A program made the translations under genes and the position numbers. The notes beneath the pieces were generated by a model. The model had not been told where the DNA came from. It ran no database searches and worked only from the letters and a program-made list of their open reading frames with translations. From Torreya grandis (lineage: Eukaryota; Streptophyta; Pinopsida; Cupressales; Taxaceae), in assembly GCA_037957365.1 (NCBI GenBank), contig JARHVA010002374.1:372001-436000 (forward strand): DNA of 64,000 bases, given 5' to 3'. Shown piece by piece: positions 1 through 12,445 of the stretch (within the stretch, counting starts at the first letter, position 1; each line of letters begins with the position of its first letter).

Positions 1-1640
1 TTGATGTGAAAAATGGGTCATAAATTTTTAATAGATTTAGTATAAAATTCAATGAACTCATACCACATAATCAATACTCATTATAAATATACCAATCATA
101 TGTCTGGGATTAAATGAACTTGCACCACACAATTAATGCTCATCTGCAAATATAGGAATTATGTGTTAGGCATTAAATGAACTCACACCATACAATCAAT
201 GCTCATTTAGAAATATACTAATTTTTAATGAAGGTAAAGCTTAATATTATTAAGGATGAATATAATTTAGATTCTTAAATAATTTTATTATATAAAATAT
301 AATTAAAAGATTACTAATTTTAATTTATTGATGAATTGGTTTGATTCATAAAAATATAATTTAAAACTACAAGTACTAAAAAATAAAGATAGAAGGATGT
401 TTTAAGTTCCTCAAATAGTTTTATATATAAATTGTCAATAGTTTTGATATAATATTTCTTTATATAAAATATTAATTTTTTTAATGTGATAAATAGGTCA
501 TAAATTTTTAATAGATTTAATATAAATTGAATGAACTCATACTACATAATCAATACTCATCATAAATATATCAATCATGTGTCAGGGATTACAAAAATAT
601 AGAATGATGGTTTAAGTCCCTCCACTGCTTTTTTTGCTCCACAACGTGATAACGACTAAGATCATTATAATGGTATTTGCCCACCTTACAATATTTTGGG
701 AAGACTTTCGCATAACATGGACTTATTGATCTTTGTGTAATCCTTGTAAAATATGCATCTCTCCTTTGCCTTCTGACAACATAATCACACTTTCTATGCA
801 CTACTCTTTACTGAGATTTCTCTCAACTCCATTCGTTAGCATCACACATGTTCACATACTTGCACACCCTAAGCACATCAGAGCCTAGTCTATACACTCC
901 TTTATTCCCAACCAACTTGAAGTTCATAGACTCATACACCTACACTTATCGCATTCATTAAGAATTGAATCAATTTTAATGAATGCAAAACTTAATATTA
1001 TAAGAGACGAGTATAAATTAAATTCTTAAACAATTTTATTATATAAAATATAAATAAAAGATTACAAATTTTAATTTATTAATTAAGCAGTTTGATTCAT
1101 AAAAATATAATTTAAAATTATAAGCACTAAAAAAAAATGAAGAATGGTTTAAGTCTCTCCAATAATTTTATTATATAAATTATCAATACTTTTAATATAA
1201 TATTTTCTTATATAAAATATTAATTATTTTGCTATCATAAATGAATGATAAATTATTAATAGATTTAAATATAAAATTAAATGAACTCATAAAACACAAT
1301 CAATACTTACGAACAAAAATATCAACTATGTATTAAGGTATCAAATAAACTCCTATCACACAATGACTGTTCATCTACAAGTATACCAATTATGTATCAC
1401 CAGCTCTAGCAGGTAGGCCATGATTAGTACCAATACTCTGAAAATCTTTATTTGTGTCTGGCACCTGTGCATAGCTGGCCATTTAATTCAATTAAAAAAA
1501 ATACCTTTTTTTTGGCCATCAACTGCATATGAATTCCCCTTCTTTATAAATAAAAACAACACCAAACCCTTGACTTATTTTAAGGTATCAGAGACATCTG
1601 GTTCGAAGTCTCTTTACATCTCTGTATACCAAAACATTAT
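1..1640. repeat. AT-rich repeat modules upstream of C2 copy 1
   Basis: No gene is seen. The stretch is built from a recurring AT-rich module that includes the phrases ATAAATGGGTCATAAATTTTT and ACACAATCAATACTCATC. Inside it is a shorter sub-repeat of about 63 bp (AATGAACTCA...ACAATCAAT...CAAATATACCAAT) seen back to back at about 50-230. The same modules recur at 30835-32320 and 40060-40810, each time upstream of a C2-gene exon 1, so they travelled with the gene during duplication. Confidence 0.7.
589..960 (+). repeat. LTR-derived block upstream of C2 copy 1
   Basis: This block (core phrases GACTTTCGCATAACATGGAC and CATGCATCTCTCCTTTGCC) recurs at about 31630-31940, 40805-41110 and 52640-53000. 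The last occurrence lies within a probable LTR followed by a primer binding site, so I read the other three as U3 fragments of that LTR family lodged in the C2 promoter regions. A minus-strand 70-codon ORF here looks fortuitous. Confidence 0.5.
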
Positions 1641-1654
1641 CAAAATAACGAATA

Positions 1655-1765
1655 ATGGAGGATGTCGTGGGAATTCTCAAGGTACGAACTGTAAAGGGAA
1701 CCGATTTAGCTGTTCGTGATTTGAGGAGCGGTGATCCTTACGTTGTCGTGAGTCTTGGCCACCAG
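1655..1765 (+). pseudogene. C2-domain (CAR-family) gene, copy 1: exon 1 only
   Basis: Exon 1 is open for 37 codons, from ATG at 1655 to CACCAG followed by a GT donor (GTAACC) at 1766. It encodes the start of a C2 domain, including the first calcium-loop aspartates (in VRDLRSGDPYVV), and is nearly the same as exon 1 of the intact gene at 41345. Intron 1 can be followed only to about 1890, where similarity stops. No exon 2 or 3 is recognisable before the 3'-flank-like sequence at 5010-6590. Continued reading past the donor gives a meaningless 77-residue ORF. I infer a dead, internally replaced paralogue. It could be expressed only as a short truncated peptide. Confidence 0.75.
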
Positions 1766-2407
1766 GTAACCTCATCTTCCTTCCATTTCTTCGGCTTTTT
1801 CTTCGCCCCTGTTCTATTTTCGCTTTGTTTTTCAGTCCCTGTTTGTAACTTGCCGCGGAATTTTTATTCTCGGCCTCTTCAGGGTTAATATAGGGTTTGT
1901 GTGCTAAAAATGTTCATTGTTGTCGACTTTGTCCAAATTGTAATGTAATTTATTTTTATTATGATGATCCAATAGATAATCTAGTTTGATTTGTTTGTAT
2001 GAGGATCCATAATTGAATGGAGCGTTGATTTGTTCGTATCATTTCTCAAGTGTAAGTTATGTGTATTGACTTATTCTTTACAAAAATATTTCATATTTAG
2101 GAGAATGTGTTATAATAAGTATTAAATAAAATGTGATTTGAAGGATAAAATATATTTTGCATGCAACCCCAACTTCAAGTAGTCTATTGTTTTTAGTTCA
2201 TTGGCAAGTGTCGAAATGTGTTATTACATATTGGACCCAACAAGTTTTGAGATAGTAATGGTGATGGAAATGGGGGTGGACATTAGGAACATGGGTTAAA
2301 ATAAAAAATTAGATGTTTCCAATACCAATTTTGAGGATGAACCAATATAATTATCAATACTATTGTTCACCATAACATTGTCTCTTTGCTTGAACGTGTG
2401 GCATTTA

Positions 2408-2453
2408 TATGTATGTATGTATACATACATACATAGATACACACATACACATA
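2408..2453. repeat. TATG/CATA microsatellite
   Basis: A run of GTATGTATGTATACATACATACAT followed by CA-rich repeats; imperfect tetranucleotide tract. Confidence 0.85.
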
Positions 2454-2589
2454 TTAAATTTAAATATATTGTATTAGTAGGAACTAGAAACTGATAATCC
2501 CTTGACCTTGCATAATAAAATAAAATATATGCATACTGTTTGATATTTACTAAGTATTAATATCTAAGCTTCACCTAGGCAAACAGGGA

Positions 2590-3150
2590 GGTTTTCTGTG
2601 CATGATAGTCACCAGTGTCGGTAGGCTAAAATCAATGTCGATCAGGGGACACAGAAGGGAAACCGACATCGGTGGGAGCTCGGCCGGCGTCGGTCACCTC
2701 CAGGAAGGCAGGGATCGACGTCGGTCACCTGTGGCGGTCAGAACTGATGTTGATGGACAGTCAGTTAAGTAAACGTGTTGTTTGCATAATAAAGACCAGT
2801 TTGAGTCTTTGAGCCGCTTGTCTAAATTAAGTGTATGCATGAGATCTATATAATAGACTCATGGGCTGTATTGTTAAGTGTTGAACTTGTAGAAGAGCCA
2901 TGTAGAGCTTGGAGAGTTCTTCCCATGGTGGAATCAAGTAGGATTCCCCATGTATGTAAGATCAGGTTTGATATGCAGGGTGTTACAGGATCATGGAGGA
3001 GATCTACATGTGATAAGTAAGATCAGGTTGGTCTGCAGGGGTGTGTGAAAAGATTACTTGGAGCCCTTGAGGAGGAAGCCTCACAGAGGTGGAAGAAGAG
3101 TGTGATCTCTTTATTGTAATTTCCTTTGTAATGAGTTGAATATAATTTTT
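2590..3150. other. GC-richer repeat block, possible LTR remnant
   Basis: This segment is much richer in G+C than its surroundings and carries palindromic CG motifs (ACCGACATCGGT, CGACGTCG, CGGTCACC repeated). A TATA-like string (ATCTATATAATAGAC) occurs near 2845, and a T-rich end (CTTTATTGTAATTTCC) near 3110. That composition and order suggest a decayed LTR, but I find no second copy in the window, no TG...CA ends and no target duplication. The 61-codon ORF at 2835 is probably chance. Confidence 0.3.
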
Positions 3151-3644
3151 AAAGAAGAATGTATAAAAATGATAACATCTTCAAATTCAAAACTTAAGTC
3201 CAAAAACCATTCCACCTTAGAATTTCATATTATTTTTTGTTAACTATTTGTAAATTAATTCATATTTTAAAGTTATCAAGAACTATGTTTTATGAGTCTA
3301 GTGGGTTATTAATTAATTTATTTATTATTTAATAAATTTATATAGATAAAAAATAATTATTTATTAAAATTTTAAAACTTTGAAAACTTTTGTGTGATTA
3401 TTAGTTCACTTTATATGTCATAAGAGTGAATGACGACAAAATAAAAATTTGTAATCAAGGCACTATATTCTTTCTGAAGTTGTAATATAGGGAGAGAATG
3501 ACCATATGATGATAGATTATGTATGTGCCTAGATTTTTATAATAATAAATTCATTCAATGTGGTGTTAAGATTGAAGATTCATTTTCAAATTTCAATGAA
3601 AATAAAATAGGCATGCAGACATGTAATCAACAAATACTATTTTT

Positions 3645-4010
3645 TTAAGATGGGAGGGCATATGCACCTATAGTTGAAAACAAGCTTGTTAACATGTATG
3701 TCAATTGTTGAAATTTGGCTGAGACCTACAAAGCTTACAAACATATGATCGATTTACACATGTATTTGTTGACTTTTATGGCTTCATCTTGTAAAAGGAA
3801 CAAATGTCTAACCCAATAACTTTTTTTATTGTTCTTCCAACATGTGCCACCTTGACATCCCTCAAAGATGGTATGGAGGTTCATGAAAACATAGTTATAA
3901 ATGGGATTGTCATTAATGATAATATTATGAATGCCCTTATTTATGTATTGTAAAATGTATGAACAAATGGACTCCCTACGATTTTTTGAAAAAATTGTTG
4001 AACGTGGATA
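3645..4010 (+). pseudogene. PPR protein relic
   Basis: Broken translation gives typical pentatricopeptide phrases. NKLVNMYVNC is followed by a stop and NLAETYK; further on comes a continuous stretch reading VLPTCATLTSLKDG and then MEVHENIVINGIVINDN. These are hallmarks of plant PLS-class PPR proteins, which bind organellar RNA. Several stops and frame changes interrupt it and no upstream start is visible, so it is a relic of a much longer gene. Sequence on either side is AT-rich and unrecognised. A second, unrelated PPR fragment (C-terminal part) lies at 49440-50217. Confidence 0.6.
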
Positions 4011-4019
4011 GTCATTATA

Positions 4020-6590
4020 TATTCACCTTTCCTTGATATACTAGGTTTGGAAAGAGGGAGATCTCAGAAGATGTAGGGTTTGAATTGTCAACCTCATGCT
4101 GACAATTTGCTCAACAAATGTCGATTGGTCTATTGACCACATCTTATATATAATTGTTAATGATGCTCGTGAACTCTTTAATTAAATTCTTTAATGACAC
4201 ATGACTACATGAAATACGATACTTACAAAATTTGCTCAAACTGATATTTGTAAAAGAAACTCTTAATATTTTTCAAAAAATAAAATTAATATGTATAATA
4301 TATATAGAGAATACTTTTTTTCCTTGGTGTATGAACAAATTCAACCACTATTTTTAATTAAATAGTCATATTACATTGGTTAGCTTTAACACATATTGAA
4401 TTAAACAATCATATTAATGTAGTTAACACGTAATATTACAATATCATAATAAGTATAAATTAACTTAATTAAATTATGATACCTTTGAGAAGTCACAATG
4501 AGAGAACTTGAGGTAATCCCATTTTTTCCAATAAAATAACTACACTTAAAACGTCTTATTTCTAATTTTTAATATTTTTATTTTTAATATCAAATTTTTT
4601 ATATTTATTTATTTTATAATTATAACTTTCTTTTCAAAAAAATAATTTTAATAAATTTTAAAAACATTTTATTTTTAAAATATTCAACCAATCCATATTT
4701 ATGTTTTTATCAAATGTTGACATTAGCTTCAAAGTCATTTTCCTAACATAATTTCCATGTTAATATGTCCTATAAACTTCTAATACAACCTAAAAGTTGT
4801 CATCGCCACTTTTATATTTTAGTTTACTTTACTAATATATTGTATCAATATTAGTCTTAGTATGTTAATAGGTGTTAGCTTAAAATGAAGAAATTTAATA
4901 TTGGTTAAGATGCCAATCCAACAAAACTTTAATAAATGTTTGTTTTCATAATAATTTTTATTTAAAATATTATATTATCTTACCTATGATAATGGTACCA
5001 CATTAATTGATTTTAATGGTGCAATTCGGAATGTTTTTTTAATTAGAAATTATATAGATTTTAAAAATATTATTAATATATAAAAATTATAAATTTTATA
5101 TAATTTTATTGAAGATGGTTTTTGTTAGGAATAAAAAGCTGAAATAATATTTGTTTTTAAAATTTTGTGATATAATAAATACAAAATTTATAAAAAAATT
5201 GTCTAATCATTAATAAGTATATAAAATATTCCATAATATCAATCTAAACAATATTCCAAAAGTTTGGAAGTTAAATTTTAGTGTTGTTTAAATAATACAT
5301 CAATTCAAATCATTTGATTCGTTGTAATAAGATAATTAATTACTTTCATTGAAAACTATAGTACCCTATTTTGGCAGGGACTAATTACAGTTTTTCTATT
5401 TGATCATATTACTTTTCATTAGGGTCAAGAAATATAGGTTTCCAGTCTGGTTATTACATCTTGTTTTTTTAGAATGAGAATTTTTCCATTATGTTTATCA
5501 CTCACTTAGAACAACACTGATTCAACTTTCTAGTCTCATGAATGCATTCTATTCATTGGGAACGAAAATTTTACCATTGTTTATATATTTTGCCAATTAA
5601 TCTTTTGTAATAATATTATGGTCAAGAGACCACAGTTCAAATTCATGCGAAGCTCTCAGAAGTGCTCTCTGTGGAACACCTCATTGCATGAGGTGCCCAT
5701 GGTCATGGTCTTGGTCCTGGCCCAAGTCTAAGGAAAGGGCATTGTTGTCTTAAACAATATTGTGGATATTATGATCATATATCCCCCCAAAAAAATGTTT
5801 ATAAGTATAAAAATACACCTATTTTAAAGTAATCATCATAACATACATAACTAGCAAAGGCTCAAGTTACACCGAAATGGATGGCATAATTTTCGCTTTT
5901 GACAGTGTGGCAATGTGATGTATGGGGAGGAGATAGATGTTTCATACCAAATTAAACAAAGGTCGAGTATCAGTGAATCCCTGTATTTGTATTGTAAATT
6001 GTTTAAATTTAATAAATAATATGAAAAAATTAATAATAGTAAATAGAGAAACGAATAATGATAAATAGAGAAAAGTATTGACAGTAGGATTTAGGGATAG
6101 TGTGTGTGTGTGTGTATTCTATGTCATAGAAGTAATGGTTAATGTGTATAACATATATAAATATGGAGATGTTAATAGTAAATGATATAATTATTGTAAC
6201 TTGTAAATTAAATTAATTAAACTATGACAACTTTAAGAAGTCATGGTCAGAGAACCCGAGGCAATCCAAGTTTCCCGATGAAGTCATTGTACTTAGACAA
6301 ATTATTTTTAATATTTAAGATTTTTATTTGTAATATCAAATTTTTATATTTGTTTATTTCATGATTGTGTATATGGAAAAACTTAAATTATACTTACATA
6401 AATTTTTAAATTTTTATTTGTTTATAATTTTTCATTTGTAAATTTATAATTGAAAGTAATGCATGATAATAATTTATAAAAATAATGTATATTGCATGAT
6501 TGTGTATGTGTATAACTTATGTTTAATAGATTTTTATGGTTAATTGGTGTTTAATGTGTTTTATGTGTAGATGAGTTTATAATCCATAGG
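4020..6590. other. AT-rich non-coding region with displaced C2 3'-flank sequence
   Basis: No coding potential is seen. By eye, 5010-5385 resembles 43060-43390, 5390-5520 resembles 42085-42225 and 6235-6420 resembles 42225-42420, that is, the 3' flank of the intact C2 gene but in a different order. A short TG microsatellite lies at about 6101-6114. It represents the rearranged downstream half of the copy 1 locus. Confidence 0.5.
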
Positions 6591-6639
6591 TTGTTAGGGT
6601 TTCCTAGTGTTTGCAGTATATTGGTATTATTATCACATT

Positions 6640-7250
6640 ATATAGTTGCAATTAGGTTCATGTGAATGAAATTTGGCCAAATTTCATCCCTTATTGAACA
6701 AATCGAGTAATGGATTCAATCAATGATGAAATTGGATCCAATTGTGCCTTAAATCACATCATACATTCTGAATTAGGTTTACAAGATCAAATTAGGCCAA
6801 ATTGTTTTTCTTGTTGAAATAATTAACTAATTGGTTAAATCAATGATGAAATTGGGGCCAATTGAGCTAAAAATGACATTGTATATTCCCAATTAGGTTC
6901 AAGCGGATTAAATTGACCAAAATTACATTCCTTATTGAATCAATCTAGTAATTAGTTAAATTAATGATGAAATAAGGATTGATTAAACCCCAAATGACAT
7001 TGTATATTTCCAATTAACTTCACATAGATCATATTAGCCCAAATTACATCCTTGATTGAATCAATCAAGTGATTAGTCTAATCAATGATGAAATTAGGGC
7101 CCATTGATCCCTAAATCACATTGTATATTCCCAATTAGTGTTTTTGGGCTCAAACTGGCCCAAATTACATCCCCAATTAAAAAATTGAGTAATTGGTTCA
7201 ATTAAAGATAAAATCTGGGCTAATTGAGCCCCATATCACATTAAAATCGA
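6640..7250. repeat. Tandem array, about 120-bp unit, about five copies
   Basis: The phrase AATTAGGTT(C/T) or a close variant recurs near 6651, 6771, 6890, 7012 and 7131. Each is followed by a GGCCAAATT-like phrase, a (C/T)TTATTGAA...AATC phrase and ATCAATGATGAAATT. The period is therefore about 120 bp. Units differ from each other by many substitutions, so the array is old. Confidence 0.8.
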
Positions 7251-8960
7251 ACCCTACAGAATGAATCACATCCATATCATGTTAATTTGGTCTCCCATTG
7301 CATGCCATATTCAACCAATGAATAGTGTGTTAAGTCTCACATGCAACTAGGACCAAATAAGCTTTGGTTAATGAATCATACCTATCTAATGTCAATTGTT
7401 GTCCCTTTTCATGCCATAATTAACCAATCCACCAATATAATATTGCATTGAACCTCACACATAATTTGGGCAAAAAGAGTCCATGTAATGAATTATGTCC
7501 ATCTCGTTTCAATTGGGGCTCCCATTACACACTATAATGAATCAATTGAGTATTGTTTCAAATCTGAAGCATAATTAGGGTCAAATGAGACTCTTACAAT
7601 GAATTACATCCATATTATGTGACTTTGGGCTTTCATTGTATGCCATACTGAAACAACCAAGTATTGTATTGAGTCTTATGTATAATTAGCAGCAAACAAG
7701 CCCCATACAATGAATCACATCCATATAATGTTAGTTGGGGCGCCCATTGCATGTCATATTGAACCAAAACAATATTGCATTGAACATCACACATAGTTAG
7801 GGAAACAAATCCCCTTATAATGAATTATGTCCATCTTATGTCAATTGGGGATCCCTTTATATGACATATTGAACTAGCCTTGTATTGTGTTAAATCTTAG
7901 TTAATATTTGTGCCAAGCAAACCACGTGTGACAAATCACAAAAAATTAATGTCAATTAGTGCTCCCATTTCACACCATTTTGAACTAATCGAGTATTGCA
8001 TTGAATCTCACATGTAATTTAGACAAAACAATCCCTATGCAACAAATCAAATCCATCTTAGTTCAATTGATTATCCCATTACATCCCACATTGACCCAAT
8101 TATGTATTATATTAAATACCATGCTCAATTGGGGTGAAACAATCCCTGTGTAATGAATTGCATCCATATAATGTGAATTTGGGCTCCCTTTACACAAAAT
8201 AGAGAACCAATCTAATATTGTGTTGAACCTCATGCATTTTTCGAGCCAAATGAGCCCCTTGCAATGACTCACATCCATCTTGTCTCAAATAGGGTTCCAT
8301 TTGCACACCATATTGAACCCATCCAATATTTCATTGAACCTCAGTCAAAATTATGGCTAAGTGATCCTCGTGTAATGAATTGTGTCTATTTAATGTGCCC
8401 ATTACACACTATATTGAACCAATTGAGTATTGCATTGAATCTCATGCACAATTGGGGCCAAACAAGCACCATGTATCAAATCACATTCATCTTATGTCGA
8501 TTATGGATCTATTTCATGTCATATTTAACTAATCAACTATTGTATTGAACCTCATGCACCATGGGGGCCGAATGTGCCTTGTGCAACAAATCACATCCAT
8601 CTAATGTTAATTGGGGATCCTATTGCATTCCATATTGAACCAATAAATTATTGTGTTGAAACTCATGCATATTTTTAGCCACCTAATCACTTGCAATGAA
8701 TAAATTCCATATTATGTCAATTGGGGCTACCATTGCACACTATATTGAACCAATCTAATACTATGTTGAATCTCAGTCACAATTAGGGCCAAATGATCTC
8801 CTTGCATTGAATTACATCTTTCTAATGTCAATTGGGGATCCCATTGCATCTCATATTGAATTGAGTATTATGTTGAATTACATCCATGCACAATTGGGCC
8901 AAATGAGTCCCATGCAACAAATTATGTCTATTTTATGTCAATTGGGGCTCTGTTGGCCCT
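7250..8960. repeat. Tandem array, about 111-bp unit, about 15-16 copies
   Basis: A phrase like CACATCCATCTAATGTCAATTGGGG recurs near 7269, 7378, 7497, 7606, 7717, 7828, 7938, 8049, 8161, 8271, 8384, 8484, 8593, 8703, 8814 and 8928, spaced about 109-113 bp apart. One unit near 8384 is shorter. Each unit also holds CATATTGAACCAAT, GTATTGCATTGAA and AATTAGGGCCAAA variants. It follows the 120-bp array directly and shares parts of its skeleton, so the two are probably related. ORFs inside are repeat translations. Confidence 0.85.
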
Positions 8961-9326
8961 ATGCAAGGAATAATAATTATTTATTTTTTGTAGTGCTTGT
9001 GCAAGGAATAGTAATTAAATTTAATTCAATATTGTATTTACTTAAAAAAATGGGTTTTTTTTTTCTTCATGTTATATGTCCACTTCATGTCATTACAATT
9101 AATTTCTCAATTCAACACAATTTTTATAATTGCATGGAAAGCAAAAAAAATCTTATTATCAATATGTTGAAAACTTCCTTTTAAATAAGGAGATTAAAAA
9201 TTCATGTAATATAATAAAAACTCATAGTTCAATTTATAGTACATCACTTTGAAAACATAATCAATAATTCATTTGTTTGATTCAAAAATGCAACACATAT
9301 AGGTAATTTATTTTACTTAACAATTA
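8960..9326. other. Unassigned AT-rich spacer
   Basis: This lies just past the last 111-bp unit and I recognise nothing in it. The 125-codon ORF starting at 8807 begins inside the array and runs into this spacer, so I do not treat it as a gene. Confidence 0.5.
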
Positions 9327-9745
9327 AATGAGCAGGAACATGTCTTTTGATAACCAAAATCAATCAATAACTCATCCCCTATTTCTATATATTTTATAGC
9401 TTCTACCACAATATATCTTCACAAGATCTTAGGCTTAATCTCTTCATAATCATCAATGCACTCTATGAACTTTGGAACAATAGTGCACCCCCCTGAGATT
9501 TTATTAAAAACTAATGATGTTCATAAATGCATAGGGACAACCATCCATATATATATATCCCAACATCTATATCACACTTAAGATATGTTGATTTTGCACA
9601 TATTGTGTATGTGGACATGCTAAAATTATACACCGTCAAATGTTTCCAATCTAAAAATGAATATAGTGGACCATTAAATGGCAAAATGTGTACTCCATCA
9701 TCTTTTTGAACTTTTATATTTTTTAATATGAAAAGACAAAAAATT
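9327..9745 (-). pseudogene. SET-domain-like protein relic (C-terminal part)
   Basis: On the minus strand a broken reading frame gives GVHILPFNGPLYSFLDWKHL and, after frame changes, GGCTIVPKFIECIDDYEEIKP. The last piece reads VEAIKYIEIGDELLIDFGYQ and then KTCSCSFNC before a stop. The pattern of an opening ILPFNGPL-type strand, a hydrophobic middle, GDELLIDFG and a terminal C-x-C is what a SET methyltransferase domain with a short post-SET tail looks like. This is recognition by eye only. Frameshifts and stops make it non-functional. M inserted immediately to its right. A further coding-like minus-strand fragment on the far side of M (28741-29072) may belong to the same lost gene or transposon. 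Confidence 0.4.
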
Positions 9746-9755
9746 CTATTATATA

Positions 9756-10635
9756 TGTAGTAGGAAATTTGAGCACAATGGATTAAATCATGCAATTTAA
9801 ACCACAAAATGTCCAACTACCTAAGTAAGATCTAGAGCCATTAGAATCAAATGAAAATAGACAAATAACAATTCAAACCAAAATTCTAATCCTAAATCTA
9901 ATTGCTCTAAACCATGATTAAACGGATATGAAAATAAGAAGATTAGATTGAGATTACCTTAGACTCAAAAAATTGGCATTATGTTGCTTAATCAATGATG
10001 TGACATGGATTATTTGATCATAGGTTCAATGGATTTATGGATTGGTTGTGATTGCTATGAGAGCATGAAGACTTTATGGATTCATGAGTTTTAATAGTTG
10101 GTTTCAATGAAGGATTGAGTTGTTTATATAGAATGTGGAGGGAAGAATCAATGGTTATAATTCAAAGTTGGCTTATGGAGATCTATGAATGAAGATTTTC
10201 CAAGGAATTTTTTATTCCTTGGAAGCCTCTAGATTTAGAGGCTTCTATAGAGGAAGGGTGAGAATAGAGAGGAGTTCTAGAATCTTATTTACAGATTCAT
10301 TAGGATTAGGTAGGGGATTAGATTGGGATTGGATGGGTGATTAGGGACTAGGGGTGTAAGAGAGCCGAGGAACAGGTTTCGTAGGTGGGTCATGAGAATT
10401 TAAAATTTCTAAATAATAGATAAGATAGAATTAAGAGATGATTAGAGGAATTAATGATGATGTGGGATAGACTACGGTTATTAAATGAAGAGGAATAAAT
10501 GGGGATGTTAGATAAATGATTAGGAAGGGGATAAAATAGCATAATTAAAGGAGATAAATTAGATAAGTGGTATTAATGTCAACTAATAGTATTACTAGTA
10601 ATGTTAAATGAAGCGAGTGAATTTAGGTGCATACA
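9756..10635 (-). repeat. Element M left LTR (3' LTR of the element)
   Basis: It aligns by eye along its whole length with 17932-18524 plus 28421-28726 and with 37025-37939. Shared phrases include AACTACCTAAGTAAGATCTAGAG and TTTATGGATTGGTTGTGAT. Ends are TG...CA on the minus strand. Confidence 0.8.
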
Positions 10636-10649
10636 TTTTGCCCCTCTTT
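10636..10649 (-). promoter_or_regulatory. Element M polypurine tract
   Basis: On the minus strand the bases abutting the 3' LTR read AAAGAGGGGCAAAA, the classical position and composition of the plus-strand primer of an LTR retrotransposon. Confidence 0.75.
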
Positions 10650-12445
10650 GAATGAGAATTGTGAGTGAAGCAAAGTGTAAGGAGTAATTGTGTTTCAAAG
10701 AAAAACCATTTCATGGATGAATGTTAGTAGATGTTGTTATGGGATATGGTTCCCCCTCAAGGGGACATGTGGGGAAGAATGAGACGGATGGCCACTTGAA
10801 ATTAGAAATGATAGGTGGGATGATATGGATAGACAAGGGGATGGGATGCCAAATGTGAGATTATAGCTCAAAGATTGGATGGATGTAAGATGTGATGATG
10901 AATGATGGGGAAAGAGAAAATAGTGGCTAAACTATCCTTGGGCATTGAAAAGTGGCCAAGTGTTGCCTACATAGTCTAAAAAGACCTCAAGTTGATGTAG
11001 ATCTGATTAGAGTATAAACAAAAATGGAGTAAAAGATAATGATGACTACAATGATTACTGATTAGAGTATGATATTAATGATTAGAGAATATGGCTCAAA
11101 GGATGAGATGAGGATGAAATATTGGATGTTAATCGAATGGGTTACAAGGACTAGATTAGTGATGGGAATAAGGATTATTATGATGATTAGATAAATGATG
11201 AAGGTGTAGATGATCAAGCCATCACATATGTCATAAGGCTCATCATAGTCTAAGCAATCTGATAAATATAGCACTTGGTAGTATGCCCTAGGATATGATT
11301 ATGACCATATAGACATGGTGCCAAAGTGTATAAAAAGGGGGAAATAGTGAACTTTGCATCATCAAGAGCACCTAAAAGCATTATTGTAGCTTTGGGGACC
11401 TCATAACATACTTGTTTATTGCCTAATAGACAGAAAGAAACATGATGAAAATATAAGACATCAAGATATATAAATGATGTCAACAAGTCAAACAACATAG
11501 AGCATACAAGTAACACACAAGTATTTACATGCAATATCACATTGTGTCATCTAATGATGGGATGAGTGATTGGGTGATCAACTAGATTAGGATGATCATG
11601 ATGTGATTGTGGACTGAGGATAAACATTGAATTAGATAGGATGATCATGATTAGGTTTAGGACTGAGGTAAGGATATGGATGTGGATATGAGTTCTAGAC
11701 TGGGATTAGGATAAGAAATTGGGACAAGTTGTGGACAAGGCTAGTGATGTAGATGAGGATAAGGATTTGGATAATGATATGGACTTTGGACTAGATGAGG
11801 GACTAGGATTAGGATAAGGATTGATCAAGCAAAAGTGAGACTAATTTGCCTTAGGTTTAGAATAGGAGGATGGATAAAATGATTGTGAATGATGAAAGGC
11901 ATGTATATGGATGCAACGAAAGGATTAGGCATAAGACAAGACATCATGGATAATTTTTGGCTTGTTCAAAATTTATGGTTTTTAGGGTTTTTTAAATATT
12001 ATAGTTTTTAAGGATTTTTGGGATATGTTGTACACTATACAAATGGGGTTACTAGCAAAGGGAACAGTAAGCCTAACAATCAAGATATGGATGGATGGGA
12101 TTATGTGGATGAAATGGTTTTTCCCCCAAGTGTTAAGGTTCAATATAGATAATATATTGTTTTACCATGATGCCAAAAATTAGCTTTCATCATGGTACTT
12201 GCCCAAGGCATCAGAAGACTAGTTTTCACCATTAGGGGATTTTTTTTTAAATTTTTAATGGCATATCAATTTATTAGGTATGGGTATGAGATGCAAGCTT
12301 TTTGACATTGGCTGAATTTTTAGCCAACACTTGTTCTAGAGATGTGTGATGTTAGGACCATGTTTTTGTTGTTGGATGTATTGGGGTCCGTGTGACATTC
12401 GTTGATGTTTTATTGAGACCCCTCCAGATATCTAGACCAGTTGTC
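10650..12445. other. Element M internal region without recognisable coding
   Basis: The + strand is rich in GATGA and GGAT phrases, which read as ATC/TCC-rich on the sense strand. Short ORFs at 11062-11540 (minus) show no family I know. No RT or integrase motif was found in any frame. Confidence 0.5.

Noticed and set aside
7250..8960. Regularly spaced repeats considered as a CRISPR-like array
   Set aside because: Units are contiguous 111-bp tandem copies diverged along their full length, without short conserved repeats alternating with unique spacers, and the context is a plant genome.
8063..9184. Series of ORFs in both directions with repeated His/Met/Gln/Leu phrases
   Set aside because: They follow the 111-bp tandem unit, so the repeated peptide patterns come from repeat DNA and not from a protein.
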